Assembly (NCBI RefSeq): GCF_002939475.1
Contig: NZ_PKFQ01000001.1
Span: 2,480,001 to 2,544,000, forward strand
From: Streptomyces cinnamoneus
GTDB lineage: Bacteria > Actinomycetota > Actinomycetes > Streptomycetales > Streptomycetaceae
Direction of reading: 5' to 3'
DNA: 64,000 bases
Position 1 is the stretch's first letter. Every line of letters begins with the position of its first letter. The notes under the pieces were generated by a model. It searched no databases, was not told where the DNA came from, and saw only the letters and a list, made by a program, of their open reading frames with translations. Shown in pieces: positions 8,745-17,551 of this stretch. The translations under genes were made by a program, and so were the position numbers.

Positions 8745-8771
8745 ACCCCCTGGGGATACCCCCAGGGGGTA
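8745..8771 (+). promoter_or_regulatory. CsoR-type copper operator before copZ
   Basis: TACCCCCAGGGGGTA at 8757-8771 is a perfect 15-bp palindrome matching the TACCCC-core-GGGGTA form of CsoR (Cu(I)-responsive repressor) sites in Streptomyces. An imperfect second element, ACCCCCTGGGG, overlaps just upstream (8745-8755). It lies 62 bp before the copZ start, so copper-induced derepression of copZ is the natural reading. Confidence 0.75.
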
Positions 8772-8833
8772 CGCTGTCGCCATTCACGCCGGATCCCGGC
8801 GTGAACGAGTCGAGTCCTCCAAGGAGTACGCCC

Positions 8834-9046
8834 ATGACCACGACCGTCTACAAGGTGACCGGCATGACCTGCGGGCACTGCGAGTCCGCGGTGAACAGCG
8901 AACTCTCGGCGCTCGCCGGGGTGACCTCGGTGCAGGCCGTCGCGGCCACCGGGCTGGTCACCGTGACCGCCGCGGCCCCGCTGGACGACGAGGCCGTCCG
9001 CGCCGCCGTCGACGAGGCCGGTTACGAACTGACCGGGCGCGCCTAA
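8834..9046 (+). CDS. copZ: Copper chaperone, heavy-metal-associated domain (CopZ)
   Basis: 70-residue single HMA domain. The metal motif is GMTCGHCESAV at about residues 9-19 (Met-x-Cys-x-x-Cys), the beta-alpha-beta-beta-alpha-beta pattern is complete, and the C-terminal DEAGYELTG closes the fold. It would bind Cu(I) in the cytoplasm and hand it to a CopA P-type ATPase, which is not adjacent here. AAGGAG lies 8 bp upstream of ATG 8834, and the CsoR-type palindrome controls the promoter. Confidence 0.92.
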   Translation: MTTTVYKVTGMTCGHCESAVNSELSALAGVTSVQAVAATGLVTVTAAAPLDDEAVRAAVDEAGYELTGRA

Positions 9047-9285
9047 CCCCGGAGGCCTTCACGGAATCCCCACAAGTAGGCCCTTGCCCTTTTACGTCCA
9101 CTTATGGCAGGAGACCTAGATCACAGGCATTGGGAGGTAACCATCGTGGGGGGACGTTGGTCTAACCAGTCAGTGCTGGGTCGTCTTGGGGGACGGTACC
9201 GGCCACGCGTGGCCGGGGCACGTACCCGGGGAGCTTTGAGCGGCCCTCCCGTACGTACGCGTCCCGGCAGATCGCGTCCACCGGC
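9047..9285. other. Non-coding stretch between copZ and the paired hairpins
   Basis: No credible gene: the only long rightward frame continues antisense through citrate synthase. Seen here: GGGAGGTAACC at 9132-9142 (ribosome-site-like), a first copy of CGTGGGGGGA at 9145-9154 (the sequence that recurs in both hairpin loops downstream) and TGGT-CTA-ACCA at 9158-9168. A very short leader peptide beginning GTG 9146 cannot be excluded. Confidence 0.4.
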
Positions 9286-9373
9286 TCCCGGCCGGATCCC
9301 GTGGGGGGAATCCGCGCCGGGACGAAAAGCGCCTCGCTCCGACCCGTGGGGGGATCGGAGCCGGGGCGCTTTT
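9286..9373 (-). ncRNA. Paired-hairpin RNA candidate, 6C-RNA-like
   Basis: Two adjacent hairpins separated by 2 nt. Hairpin A is 9286-9322: 12-bp stem with one bulge, loop 9298-9309. Hairpin B is 9325-9373: outer stem AAAAGCGCC/GGCGCTTTT, inner stem CTCCGA/TCGGAG, loop 9343-9354. Both loops are the identical 12-mer, which reads TCCCCCCACGGG on the minus strand, with six cytosines. Two stem-loops each with six or more C is the defining feature of actinobacterial 6C RNA, so the minus strand is preferred. The outer stem of hairpin B with its T-run could also terminate plus-strand transcription. The strand and the RNA identity are inferred. Confidence 0.5.
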
Positions 9374-9454
9374 CACATGCCGCGCTCACGCGCACCCGCC
9401 GGCGGAGGCCGCCCGGGAGGGCGTGGGGCCGGACGCGAGGGGCGCGGACACACG

Positions 9455-9489
9455 AAGGCGCCCCGCACCTGCTCGGTGCGGGGCGCCTT
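9455..9489 (-). terminator. Terminator of citrate synthase
   Basis: AAGGCGCCCCGCACC (9455-9469), loop TGCTC, and the exact complement (9475-9489): a perfect 15-bp stem 35 bp after the citrate synthase stop. It ends in TT on the minus strand. Confidence 0.85.
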
Positions 9490-9523
9490 CACGCCGTTCG
9501 GCGGCAGCGGTCCGGGATCCGGG

Positions 9524-10813
<1,290 letters not shown>

Positions 10814-10992
10814 GTCATCCCTCACCGACGTTGTGCCTCTTCTTCGAGGTGCCCTGACTTCCCCTACCTTCCCCCATTTGGACGATGCTCGTGCACTCGG
10901 GGTCGGCCATAGGACCTAAGAACGGCACTGAGTGCCGCCTCGGCCTGGCCATCCTGCCCCGTTCGCCCTGATTGGTAAACCATTCGGTCCCG

Positions 10993-13245
10993 TCAGAGAC
11001 GAACGCCACCTTTGCCGCCCCCCGTCCCACCGCCCGGAAATCCTCCGCCGAGGCGGTGGTCCAGGGCCGTGCAGCGCCGTCCCGCCGATACCGTGCGCAC
11101 CGCCTGCCCCAGGGCTCTCCGGGATCCGACCAGCACCACGAGTTTTTTTGCCCTGGTTACCGCCGTATAGAGCAGATTGCGCTGCAACATCATCCACGCA
11201 CCCGTGGTGACGGGGATCACCACCGCCGGATACTCGCTGCCCTGCGAGCGGTGAATGGTCACCGCGTACGCGTGGGCGAGCTCGTCGAGCTCGTCGAAGT
11301 CATAGCCGACCTCCTCGTCCTCGTCCGTGCGGACGGTCAGCCGCTGCTCGACGACGTCGAGGGCGGTGACCACCCCGACGGTGCCGTTGAAAACTCCGTT
11401 CTGCCCTTTCTCGTAGTTGTTGCGAATCTGGGTGACCTTGTCGCCGACCCGGAAGACCCGGCCGCCGAAGCGCCGCTCGGCCACGTCGGGGCGGGCGGGT
11501 GTGATGGCTTGCTGGAGCAGGCCGTTGAGCGTGCCGGCGCCCGCCGGGCCCCGGTGCATGGGGGCCAGGACCTGGACGTCCCGGCGCGGGTCGAGCCCGA
11601 ACTTCGCCGGGATGCGCCGGGCCGCCACGTCCACGGTGAGCCGGCCGGCCTCCTCGGTGTCCTCCTCGGCGAAGAGGAAGAAGTCCGTCATCCCCAGGGT
11701 GATGGGCGGCACTCCGGAGTTGATGCGGTGTGCATTGGTCACCACGCCGGACTGCTGCGCCTGCCGGAAGATCCGGGTGAGCCGGACCGCCGAGACCGGG
11801 CTGCCCGGGGCGAGGAGGTCGCGCAGCACCTCCCCCGCGCCGACCGAGGGCAGCTGGTCGACGTCCCCGACGAGCAGGAGGTGGGCGCCCGGCGGCACGG
11901 CCTTGACCAGCTTGTTGGCCAGGAGCAGGTCCAGCATCGAGGCCTCGTCCACCACGACCAGGTCGGCATCCAGGGGCCGGTCCTTGTCGTAGGCGGCGTC
12001 ACCGCCGGGCTTGAGCTCCAGCAGCCGGTGCACGGTGGAGGCGTCGGCCCCCGTCAGCTCCGAGAGCCGCTTGGCCGCCCGGCCGGTGGGCGCGGCGAGC
12101 ACGACCTTGGCCTTCTTCGCGCGGGCCAGCTCGACCACCGACCGGACGGTGAAGGACTTGCCGCAGCCGGGGCCGCCCGTGAGCACCGCGACCTTGCTCG
12201 TGAGGGCCAGCCTGACGGCCTGCTGCTGCTCGGCCGCCAGCTCGGCGCCCGTGCGCCCCGCGAGCCAGGTCAGCGCCTTGTCCCAGTCGACGTCCTGGAA
12301 GCCCGCGAGCCGGTCGGCGTCCGTGCGCAGCAGTCTCGTCAGCTGCCCCGCCAGGGACAGCTCGGCCCGGTGGAAGGGCACGAGGTAGACGGCGGTGACG
12401 GGCCCCTCGTCCTCCGGGCCGGGGACGGTCTCGCGGACCACGCCCTCCTCCTCGGCGGCCAGCTCGGCGAGGCAGTCGATGACGAGGCCGGTGTCGACCT
12501 GGAGCAGCTTGACGGCGTCCGCGATCAGCCGCTCCTCGGGCAGGAAGCAGTGCCCCTGGTCGGTGGACTGCGACAGGGCGTACTGGAGGCCGGCCTTGAC
12601 CCGCTCGGGGCTGTCGTGCGGGATGCCGACGGACTGGGCGATGCGGTCGGCGGTGAGGAAGCCGATGCCCCAGACGTCGGCGGCGAGCCGGTAGGGCTCG
12701 TTGCGGGTGACGGAGATGGAGGCGTCGCCGTACTTCTTGTAGATGCGCACGGCGATGGAGGTGGAGACGCCGACGCCCTGGAGGAAGACCATGACCTCCT
12801 TGATGGCCTTCTGTTCCTCCCAGGCGGCGCCGATCGACTTGGTGCGCTTGGGGCCGAGCCCGGGGACCTCGATGAGGCGCTCCGGCTCCTGCTCGATGAC
12901 GTCCAGGGTGTCGGTGCCGAAGTGGGTGACGATGCGGTCGGCGATGCGCGGGCCGACGCCCTTGATCAGGCCGGAGCCCAGATAGCGGCGGATGCCCTGG
13001 ATCGTGGCGGGCAGCAGGGTGGTGTAGTTCTCGACGGTGAACTGCCGTCCGTACTGCGGGTGGGAGCCCCAGCGGCCCTCCAGGCGCAGCGACTCTCCCG
13101 GCTGCGCGCCGAGGAGCGCGCCGACCACCGTGAGGAGGTCGCCGCCGCCGCGCCCGGTGTCGACGCGGGCGACCGTATAGCCGCTGTCCTCGTTGGCATA
13201 GGTGATCCGCTCCAGGACACCCTCGACCACAGCCAGTTGCACCAT
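10993..13245 (-). CDS. recD2: RecD2-type SF1 DNA helicase
   Basis: 750-residue superfamily 1A helicase of the stand-alone RecD2 (YrrC) class. The order is: N-terminal OB-like part (LERITYANEDSGYTVARV), helix-hairpin-helix region (RYLGSGLIKGVGPRIADRIV near 90; VWGIGFLTADRIA near 190), Walker A GGPGCGKSFT near 360, motif Ia LAAPTGRAAKRLSE, Walker B VVVDEASMLD near 435, motif III LLVGDVDQLPSVG, motif IV RIFRQAQQSG and C-terminal TIHRSQGSEYPAVVIP plus LLYTAVTRAK. RecD2 is a 5'-3' helicase in recombination or replication-stress repair independent of RecBC. Start ATG 13245 begins MVQLAVVEGVLER; upstream in-frame sequence is low complexity. Confidence 0.92.
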   Translation of the reverse strand: MVQLAVVEGVLERITYANEDSGYTVARVDTGRGGGDLLTVVGALLGAQPGESLRLEGRWGSHPQYGRQFTVENYTTLLPATIQGIRRYLGSGLIKGVGPRIADRIVTHFGTDTLDVIEQEPERLIEVPGLGPKRTKSIGAAWEEQKAIKEVMVFLQGVGVSTSIAVRIYKKYGDASISVTRNEPYRLAADVWGIGFLTADRIAQSVGIPHDSPERVKAGLQYALSQSTDQGHCFLPEERLIADAVKLLQVDTGLVIDCLAELAAEEEGVVRETVPGPEDEGPVTAVYLVPFHRAELSLAGQLTRLLRTDADRLAGFQDVDWDKALTWLAGRTGAELAAEQQQAVRLALTSKVAVLTGGPGCGKSFTVRSVVELARAKKAKVVLAAPTGRAAKRLSELTGADASTVHRLLELKPGGDAAYDKDRPLDADLVVVDEASMLDLLLANKLVKAVPPGAHLLLVGDVDQLPSVGAGEVLRDLLAPGSPVSAVRLTRIFRQAQQSGVVTNAHRINSGVPPITLGMTDFFLFAEEDTEEAGRLTVDVAARRIPAKFGLDPRRDVQVLAPMHRGPAGAGTLNGLLQQAITPARPDVAERRFGGRVFRVGDKVTQIRNNYEKGQNGVFNGTVGVVTALDVVEQRLTVRTDEDEEVGYDFDELDELAHAYAVTIHRSQGSEYPAVVIPVTTGAWMMLQRNLLYTAVTRAKKLVVLVGSRRALGQAVRTVSAGRRCTALDHRLGGGFPGGGTGGGKGGVRL

Positions 13246-13352
13246 GCCCTGACGGTACCGCCGGGGTCCGACAGCGCGTTCGGGCCTGTGGATGACCGTG
13301 GTTCCGCTTTCTCCGGCTCCCCGTGCGCCGGGCGTCCCGGCAGGGACGATGC

Positions 13353-13382
13353 GAGGGGCCCGGTCCGACGACCGGGCCCCTC
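13353..13382 (-). terminator. Perfect 13-bp hairpin after the DUF993 operon
   Basis: GAGGGGCCCGGTC, loop CGAC, GACCGGGCCCCTC. It lies about 145 bp beyond the last gene of the leftward operon (13527) and before recD2. There is no T-run. It probably ends the sugar-operon transcript. Nothing else is evident in 13246-13526. Confidence 0.6.
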
Positions 13383-13526
13383 GTGCTCCCCCCGAGCCGG
13401 CCTCCCCGCATCCCCCCGGACCCCTCCCCCCGGGAAGCCGACGTGAACTACGACCCACCGGGCGGCCGCGGGGTTGCACCTGGTCCAAGGTGTTATCTTT
13501 CCGTTACTTACCGTCAGAACACCTGT

Positions 13527-14357
13527 TCAGAGCACGTGCGCCCGGTACCGCTCCAGCGTCTCCGCCAGCACCTGGGCGCCGTCGCGCGCCCACAGCGCCG
13601 GGCTGAAGATCTCCGCCTCGGTCGGGCCGGTGTAGCCCGCCGCCTCCACCCGCTCGCGGAACCAGCGCAGGTCCACCGACCCGTCCCCCAGCTGCCCCCG
13701 TCCCAACAGGACGCCCTCGGGCAGCGGCGTCACCCAGTCGGCCAGCTGGAAGGCGGCGATCCGGCCGCCCTCACCCGCCCGGGCGAGGCCCTCGGCCACG
13801 GTGTCGTCCCACCACAGGTGGTAGGTGTCCACGACGATCCCGACCCACTCCGCCGGAAAGCGTTCGGCGAGGGCCAGGGCCTGCCCGAGCGTGGACACCA
13901 CGCAGCGGTCGGCGGCGAACACCGGGTGCAGGGGCTCGACCGCCAGCCGCACCCCGCACCCGGCCGCGTGCGGGACCAGGGCGGCGAGGGCGTCGGCCAC
14001 GCGCTCGCGCGCCCCGGCCAGGTCCCTGCTGCCGGGCGGCAGGCCGCCGCAGACGAGCACGAGGGTGTCCGTGCCGACGGCGGCCGCCTCCTCGATCGCG
14101 GCCCGGTTGTCGGCGAGCGCCGCCGCCCGCCCGGCCGGGTCGGGGGCGGTCAGGAAACCGCCCCGGCACAGGCTGCTCACGCTCAGCCCGGCGGCGCGCA
14201 CGAGCCGCGCGACGGCCGCCGGACCGTACTCCCGGACCGGTTCCCGCCACAGCCCCACGTGCCGCACCCCGGCCGCCGCGCAGCCCGCCACCAGGTCGGG
14301 CAGGGACCACTGCCGGACGGTCGCCTGGTTCAGGCTGAACCTCTCCGTGCCCCTCAC
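13527..14357 (-). CDS. Sugar phosphate isomerase/epimerase (TIM barrel)
   Basis: 276-residue xylose-isomerase-like TIM-barrel protein (AP_endonuc_2 fold). Motifs: SLNQATVRQWSLPDLVAGC at the N-terminus, LAVEPLHPVF near residue 145, VGIVVDTYHLWWDD near 178 with the metal-binding Asp/His, FQLADW near 207, GRGQLGDGSVDL near 222 and EAEIFSPALW near 250. It is the last gene of a three-gene operon. GTG 14357 overlaps the DUF993 stop by 4 bp, so the two are coupled. It probably isomerises or epimerises a keto-sugar intermediate made by the Gfo/Idh/MocA enzyme of the operon. The substrate is unknown. Confidence 0.75.
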   Translation of the reverse strand: MRGTERFSLNQATVRQWSLPDLVAGCAAAGVRHVGLWREPVREYGPAAVARLVRAAGLSVSSLCRGGFLTAPDPAGRAAALADNRAAIEEAAAVGTDTLVLVCGGLPPGSRDLAGARERVADALAALVPHAAGCGVRLAVEPLHPVFAADRCVVSTLGQALALAERFPAEWVGIVVDTYHLWWDDTVAEGLARAGEGGRIAAFQLADWVTPLPEGVLLGRGQLGDGSVDLRWFRERVEAAGYTGPTEAEIFSPALWARDGAQVLAETLERYRAHVL

Positions 14358-15508
14358 CGGCCCACCCCGTGCACCGCCAGCAGGCTCGCCATGCGGGCCT
14401 CCGCCCGCTCCGGGTCGGGGAACAGACCCAGGTCGTCGGCCAGTTCGTAGGCCCTCGCCAGGTGCGGCAGCGAGCGCCCCGCGTGCAGGCCGCCGGCCAT
14501 CGTGAAGTGCCCCTGGTGTCCGGCGAGCCAGGCGAGGAGGACGATGCCCGTCTTGTAGAAGCGGGTCGGCGGCTCGAACAGGTGCCGGGCCAGCGCCACG
14601 GTCGGGTCCAGCAGCGCCCGGAAGCCGCGGCCGTCCCCGGCGTCCAGCAGCCGCGTGGCGCGGGCCGCCAGCGGCCCCAGCGGGTCGAGGACGCCCAGCA
14701 GGGCGTCGCTGTGCCCCTGCCCGTCCCCCTCGATCAGTGCGGGGTAGTGGAGGTCGTCGCCGGTGTAGCAGCGCACCCGGGGCGGCAGCCGCCGCCGCAG
14801 CGCGCGCTCCGTCCCGGCGTCCAGCAGCGAGACCTTCACGCCCTCGACCTTGCCGGCGTGGGCGGTGACGATCCGCAGGAAGGTCTCCAGCGCGGCGCCC
14901 GGGTCCGTGGCGCCCCAGTAGCCCTCCAGGGCCGGGTCGAAGGCGGGGCCGAGCCAGTGCAGGATCACGGGGGCGGCGGCCTGGCGCAGCAGGCGCCCGT
15001 ACACCTCCTCGTAGCACTCCGGCCCCGTGGCGACGGCGGCCAGGGCGCGGGAGCACATCACGACGGCGGGGGCGCCCGCCTCCTCGACGACCGCCAGTTG
15101 CTCCTCGTAGGCGGCCGCGACGTCCGCCAGGCGGGCGTACGGCGGCCGGAGCTGGTCCGTGCCCGCCCCGCACACGATCCGGCCGCCCACCGCCTTCGCC
15201 TCGGCGGCCGAGAGGCGGATGAGCCGGGCCGCGGCCGGCCAGTCCAGGCCCATGCCGCGCTGGGCGGTGTCCATGGCCTCGGCGACCCCCAGCCCGTGCG
15301 CCCACAGGTGCCGGCGGAAGGCCAGGGTGGCCTCCCAGTCGAGGCGGGCGGGGCCGTGCGGGGTGGTGTCGCCGAAGGGGTCGGCGACGACGTGGGCGGC
15401 GGCCAGGAGCACCCGGCTCGCGGGCGGCGGCCCCTTCGGCGGGGGGTGTGCCGCCGCCCGGGGCACGTGGCGGCGCAGCCTCCCGGAGGCGTCCGGCAGC
15501 CGGATCAC
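14354..15508 (-). CDS. DUF993 family, dihydrodipicolinate-synthase-like aldolase fold
   Basis: 384-residue protein of the DUF993 family, distantly related to DapA-type TIM-barrel lyases. Visible segments: LDWEATLAFRRHLWAHGLGVAEAMDTAQRGMGLDW at about residues 55-90, IVCGAGTDQL near 112, VILHWLGPAFDPALEGYWGA near 178, VEGVKVSLLDA near 222 (candidate Schiff-base lysine by position) and RFYKTGIVLLAWLAGHQGHF near 320. These proteins occur with Gfo/Idh/MocA dehydrogenases and sugar isomerases, and their reaction is not established to my knowledge. It is coupled at both ends by 4-bp overlaps (GTG 15508 with the dehydrogenase, stop with the isomerase). Retro-aldol cleavage of a keto acid is the plausible role (inference). 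Confidence 0.8.
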   Translation of the reverse strand: MIRLPDASGRLRRHVPRAAAHPPPKGPPPASRVLLAAAHVVADPFGDTTPHGPARLDWEATLAFRRHLWAHGLGVAEAMDTAQRGMGLDWPAAARLIRLSAAEAKAVGGRIVCGAGTDQLRPPYARLADVAAAYEEQLAVVEEAGAPAVVMCSRALAAVATGPECYEEVYGRLLRQAAAPVILHWLGPAFDPALEGYWGATDPGAALETFLRIVTAHAGKVEGVKVSLLDAGTERALRRRLPPRVRCYTGDDLHYPALIEGDGQGHSDALLGVLDPLGPLAARATRLLDAGDGRGFRALLDPTVALARHLFEPPTRFYKTGIVLLAWLAGHQGHFTMAGGLHAGRSLPHLARAYELADDLGLFPDPERAEARMASLLAVHGVGR

Positions 15509-16674
15509 AGGGCCGGCTCCGGCACGGCGATGCGGCGGCCCTCGGCGGAGGACCTGCGGCCCAGCTCCGCCAGCTGCACGCCGCGCGCCCCGGCCAGCAG
15601 GTCGAAGCGCCAGGGCCCGCCGACGGCCACATGGCGCAGGAACAGCTCCCACTGGGCCTTGAAGGCGTTGACGCCCTCCCCCGCGTCGCCGTTGCCGGGC
15701 ACCTCCTGCCACTGGGCCCGGAAGGTCTCGGTGGCGGGCAGGTCGGGGTTCCACACGGGCTTGGGCGTGGCGGAGCGGTGCTGCGCGCGGCAGTGGCGCA
15801 GGCCGGCCACGGCCGAGCCCTCGGTGCCGTCGACCTGGAGCTCCAGCAGTTCGTCGCGGTGGACCCGGACGGCCCAGGAGGAGTTGAACTGGGCCACGGC
15901 TCCGCCCTCCAGTTCGAAGATTCCGTAGGCGGCGTCGTCCGCGGTGGCCTCGTAGGGCCGGCCGCGCTCGTCCCACCGGCGGGGTATGTGGGTGATGAGC
16001 CGGGCCTGCACGGCCCGTACGGGACCGAACAGCTCGCGCAGCACGTACTCCCAGTGCGGGAACATGTCGGCGGCGATGCCGCCGCCGTCCTGCGAGCGGT
16101 AGTTCCACGACGGCCGCTGGGCGCTCTGCCAGTCGCCCTCGAAGACCCAGTAGCCGAACTCGCCGCGGACGGAGAGCACGCGGCCGAAGAAGCCTCCGTC
16201 GGCGAGCCTGCGCAGCTTGCGCAGCCCGGGCAGGAAGAGCTTGTCCTGGACGACGCCGTGCCGCACCCCGGCGTCCCGGGCCAGCCTGGCCAGGCCCAGG
16301 GCCCCGGCGTAGGTGGTGGCGGTCGGCTTCTCGCAGTAGACGTGTTTGCCGGCGGCGAGGGCCCGGCGCAGGGCGCGCTCGCGGGCGGTGGTCGCCTGGG
16401 CGTCGAAGTAGACGTCGATGCCCGGGTCGGCGAGCACGGCGTCCAGGTCGGTGGTCCAGTGCTCGATCCCGTGGTGCGCGGCCAGCGCCGCCAGCTTCCG
16501 CCCGTCGCGGCCGACGAGGACGGGTACGGGCCACAGCACCGTGCCGGTGCCGAGGTCGATGCCGCCCTCCTCCCGCAGGGCGAGGACCGACCGTTCGAGG
16601 TGCTGGCGCCGGCCCATGCGGCCCGTCACGCCGTTCATCGCTATCCGGATTTCCCTGACGCTCCCGGCCCTCAT
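15505..16674 (-). CDS. Gfo/Idh/MocA family oxidoreductase
   Basis: 389-residue NAD(P)-dependent dehydrogenase with an atypical N-terminus: the Rossmann loop region reads IAMNGVTGRMGRRQHLERSV (residues 12-31) rather than GxGxxG-H. GKHVYCEKPTATTYAG near 130 carries the EKP lysine; DKLFLPGLRKLRRL near 165, GIAADMFPHWEYVL near 215 and QFNSSWAVRVHRDELLELQVDGTEGS near 280 complete the fold. This subtype is usually found beside DUF993. ATG 16674 follows GGGGGGAGGATC. It is the first gene of the leftward operon, divergent from the isomerase at 16745 across only 70 bp. Confidence 0.85.
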   Translation of the reverse strand: MRAGSVREIRIAMNGVTGRMGRRQHLERSVLALREEGGIDLGTGTVLWPVPVLVGRDGRKLAALAAHHGIEHWTTDLDAVLADPGIDVYFDAQATTARERALRRALAAGKHVYCEKPTATTYAGALGLARLARDAGVRHGVVQDKLFLPGLRKLRRLADGGFFGRVLSVRGEFGYWVFEGDWQSAQRPSWNYRSQDGGGIAADMFPHWEYVLRELFGPVRAVQARLITHIPRRWDERGRPYEATADDAAYGIFELEGGAVAQFNSSWAVRVHRDELLELQVDGTEGSAVAGLRHCRAQHRSATPKPVWNPDLPATETFRAQWQEVPGNGDAGEGVNAFKAQWELFLRHVAVGGPWRFDLLAGARGVQLAELGRRSSAEGRRIAVPEPAL

Positions 16675-16744
16675 CGGCAGAGATCCTCCCCCCAGTTCCG
16701 CACAAGGGGCATTTCCCACCGTCGTCCGGGGAAACCGATTGGGC

Positions 16745-17551
16745 ATGAAGCTGGCTTTTTCGACTCTCGGTGTGCCCGGACTGCCCGTTCCCGACGTGCT
16801 GCGGCTCGCCACCCGGCACGGCTACGACGGCGTGGAACTGCGGGCGCACCCCGAGGAGCCCGTGCACCCCGGCATCACGCCGGCGCAGCGGGCGGCGGTG
16901 GCGGTCGCGTTCGCGGAGGCCGGTGTGACGGTCCTGGGCCTGGCGGGCTACGCCCGGGTGGCCCGGCCGGGCCCGGACGAACCGGTGCTGGCGGAGCTGG
17001 ACGCGCTGGTGCGGCTCGCCGGGGACCTCGGGGCCCAGTTCGTACGGGTGTTCCCGGGTGGGGGCGAGCAGGAGGCGGCGGAGGCCGACGCGGCGGCGGC
17101 CCGCCGGCTGGGGACGATCGCGCCGCTGGCGGCGGCCACGGGCGTGCGGGTCCTGCTGGAGACCCACGACTCGCACCGCCGGGCCCAGGACGCCGTGCGC
17201 ATCCTGGGGCCGGTGGGGCACGGCAGCGTCGGCGCCCTGTGGGACGTGCTGCACACGTGGCTGGGCGGGGAGGAGCCGGCGGTCAGCTTCCCGCCGCTCG
17301 CCCCCCATCTGGGCTACGTCCAGGTGAAGGACGTGGCCTCGGCCGAGGACCTCTCCCCGGTGCCGCTCGGCGCGGGCGTGCTGCCGCTGGGCGCCTGCGT
17401 GGGGACGCTGGGCCGGGCGGGCTGGGACGGCTGGCTCAGCTGGGAGTACGAGAAGCGCTGGCATCCGCAGGCAGCGGACTTCGCCCAGCTGGCCGGGGCG
17501 GGAGCGGAGTACCTGCGGGGACTGCACGCGGCCGCGCCGCGCGGGACGTGA
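16745..17551 (+). CDS. Sugar phosphate isomerase/epimerase (TIM barrel), divergent
   Basis: 268-residue xylose-isomerase-like TIM-barrel protein. Motifs: MKLAFSTLGVPGLPVPDVL at the N-terminus, YDGVELRAHPEEPVHPG near residue 31, VLLETHDSHRRAQDA near 137 (metal-binding Glu), GALWDVLHTWLGGEEP near 162 (Asp/His) and YVQVKDVAS near 195, ending WLSWEYEKRWHP near 228 with the final metal-ligand glutamate. It shares a 70-bp divergent promoter region with the Gfo/DUF993 operon, so it is probably part of the same pathway. The 3' end overlaps the 3' end of the convergent EamA gene by 116 bp. Confidence 0.78.
   Translation: MKLAFSTLGVPGLPVPDVLRLATRHGYDGVELRAHPEEPVHPGITPAQRAAVAVAFAEAGVTVLGLAGYARVARPGPDEPVLAELDALVRLAGDLGAQFVRVFPGGGEQEAAEADAAAARRLGTIAPLAAATGVRVLLETHDSHRRAQDAVRILGPVGHGSVGALWDVLHTWLGGEEPAVSFPPLAPHLGYVQVKDVASAEDLSPVPLGAGVLPLGACVGTLGRAGWDGWLSWEYEKRWHPQAADFAQLAGAGAEYLRGLHAAAPRGT

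Noticed and set aside
9157..9169. DasR-like site TTGGTCTAACCAG
   Set aside because: It is one base shorter than the DasR form with TGGTCTAGACCA, and no amino-sugar gene is downstream on that strand.
9104..9523. Possible protein starting GTG 9146 (VGGRWSNQSVLGRLGG)
   Set aside because: The frame runs on antisense through citrate synthase, lacks a natural stop near the hairpins, and overlaps the structured region; kept only as a leader-peptide possibility.
16722..16744. LacI-type operator in the 70-bp divergent sugar promoter (GGAAACCGATTGG)
   Set aside because: The dyad is too imperfect and no LacI gene is nearby.
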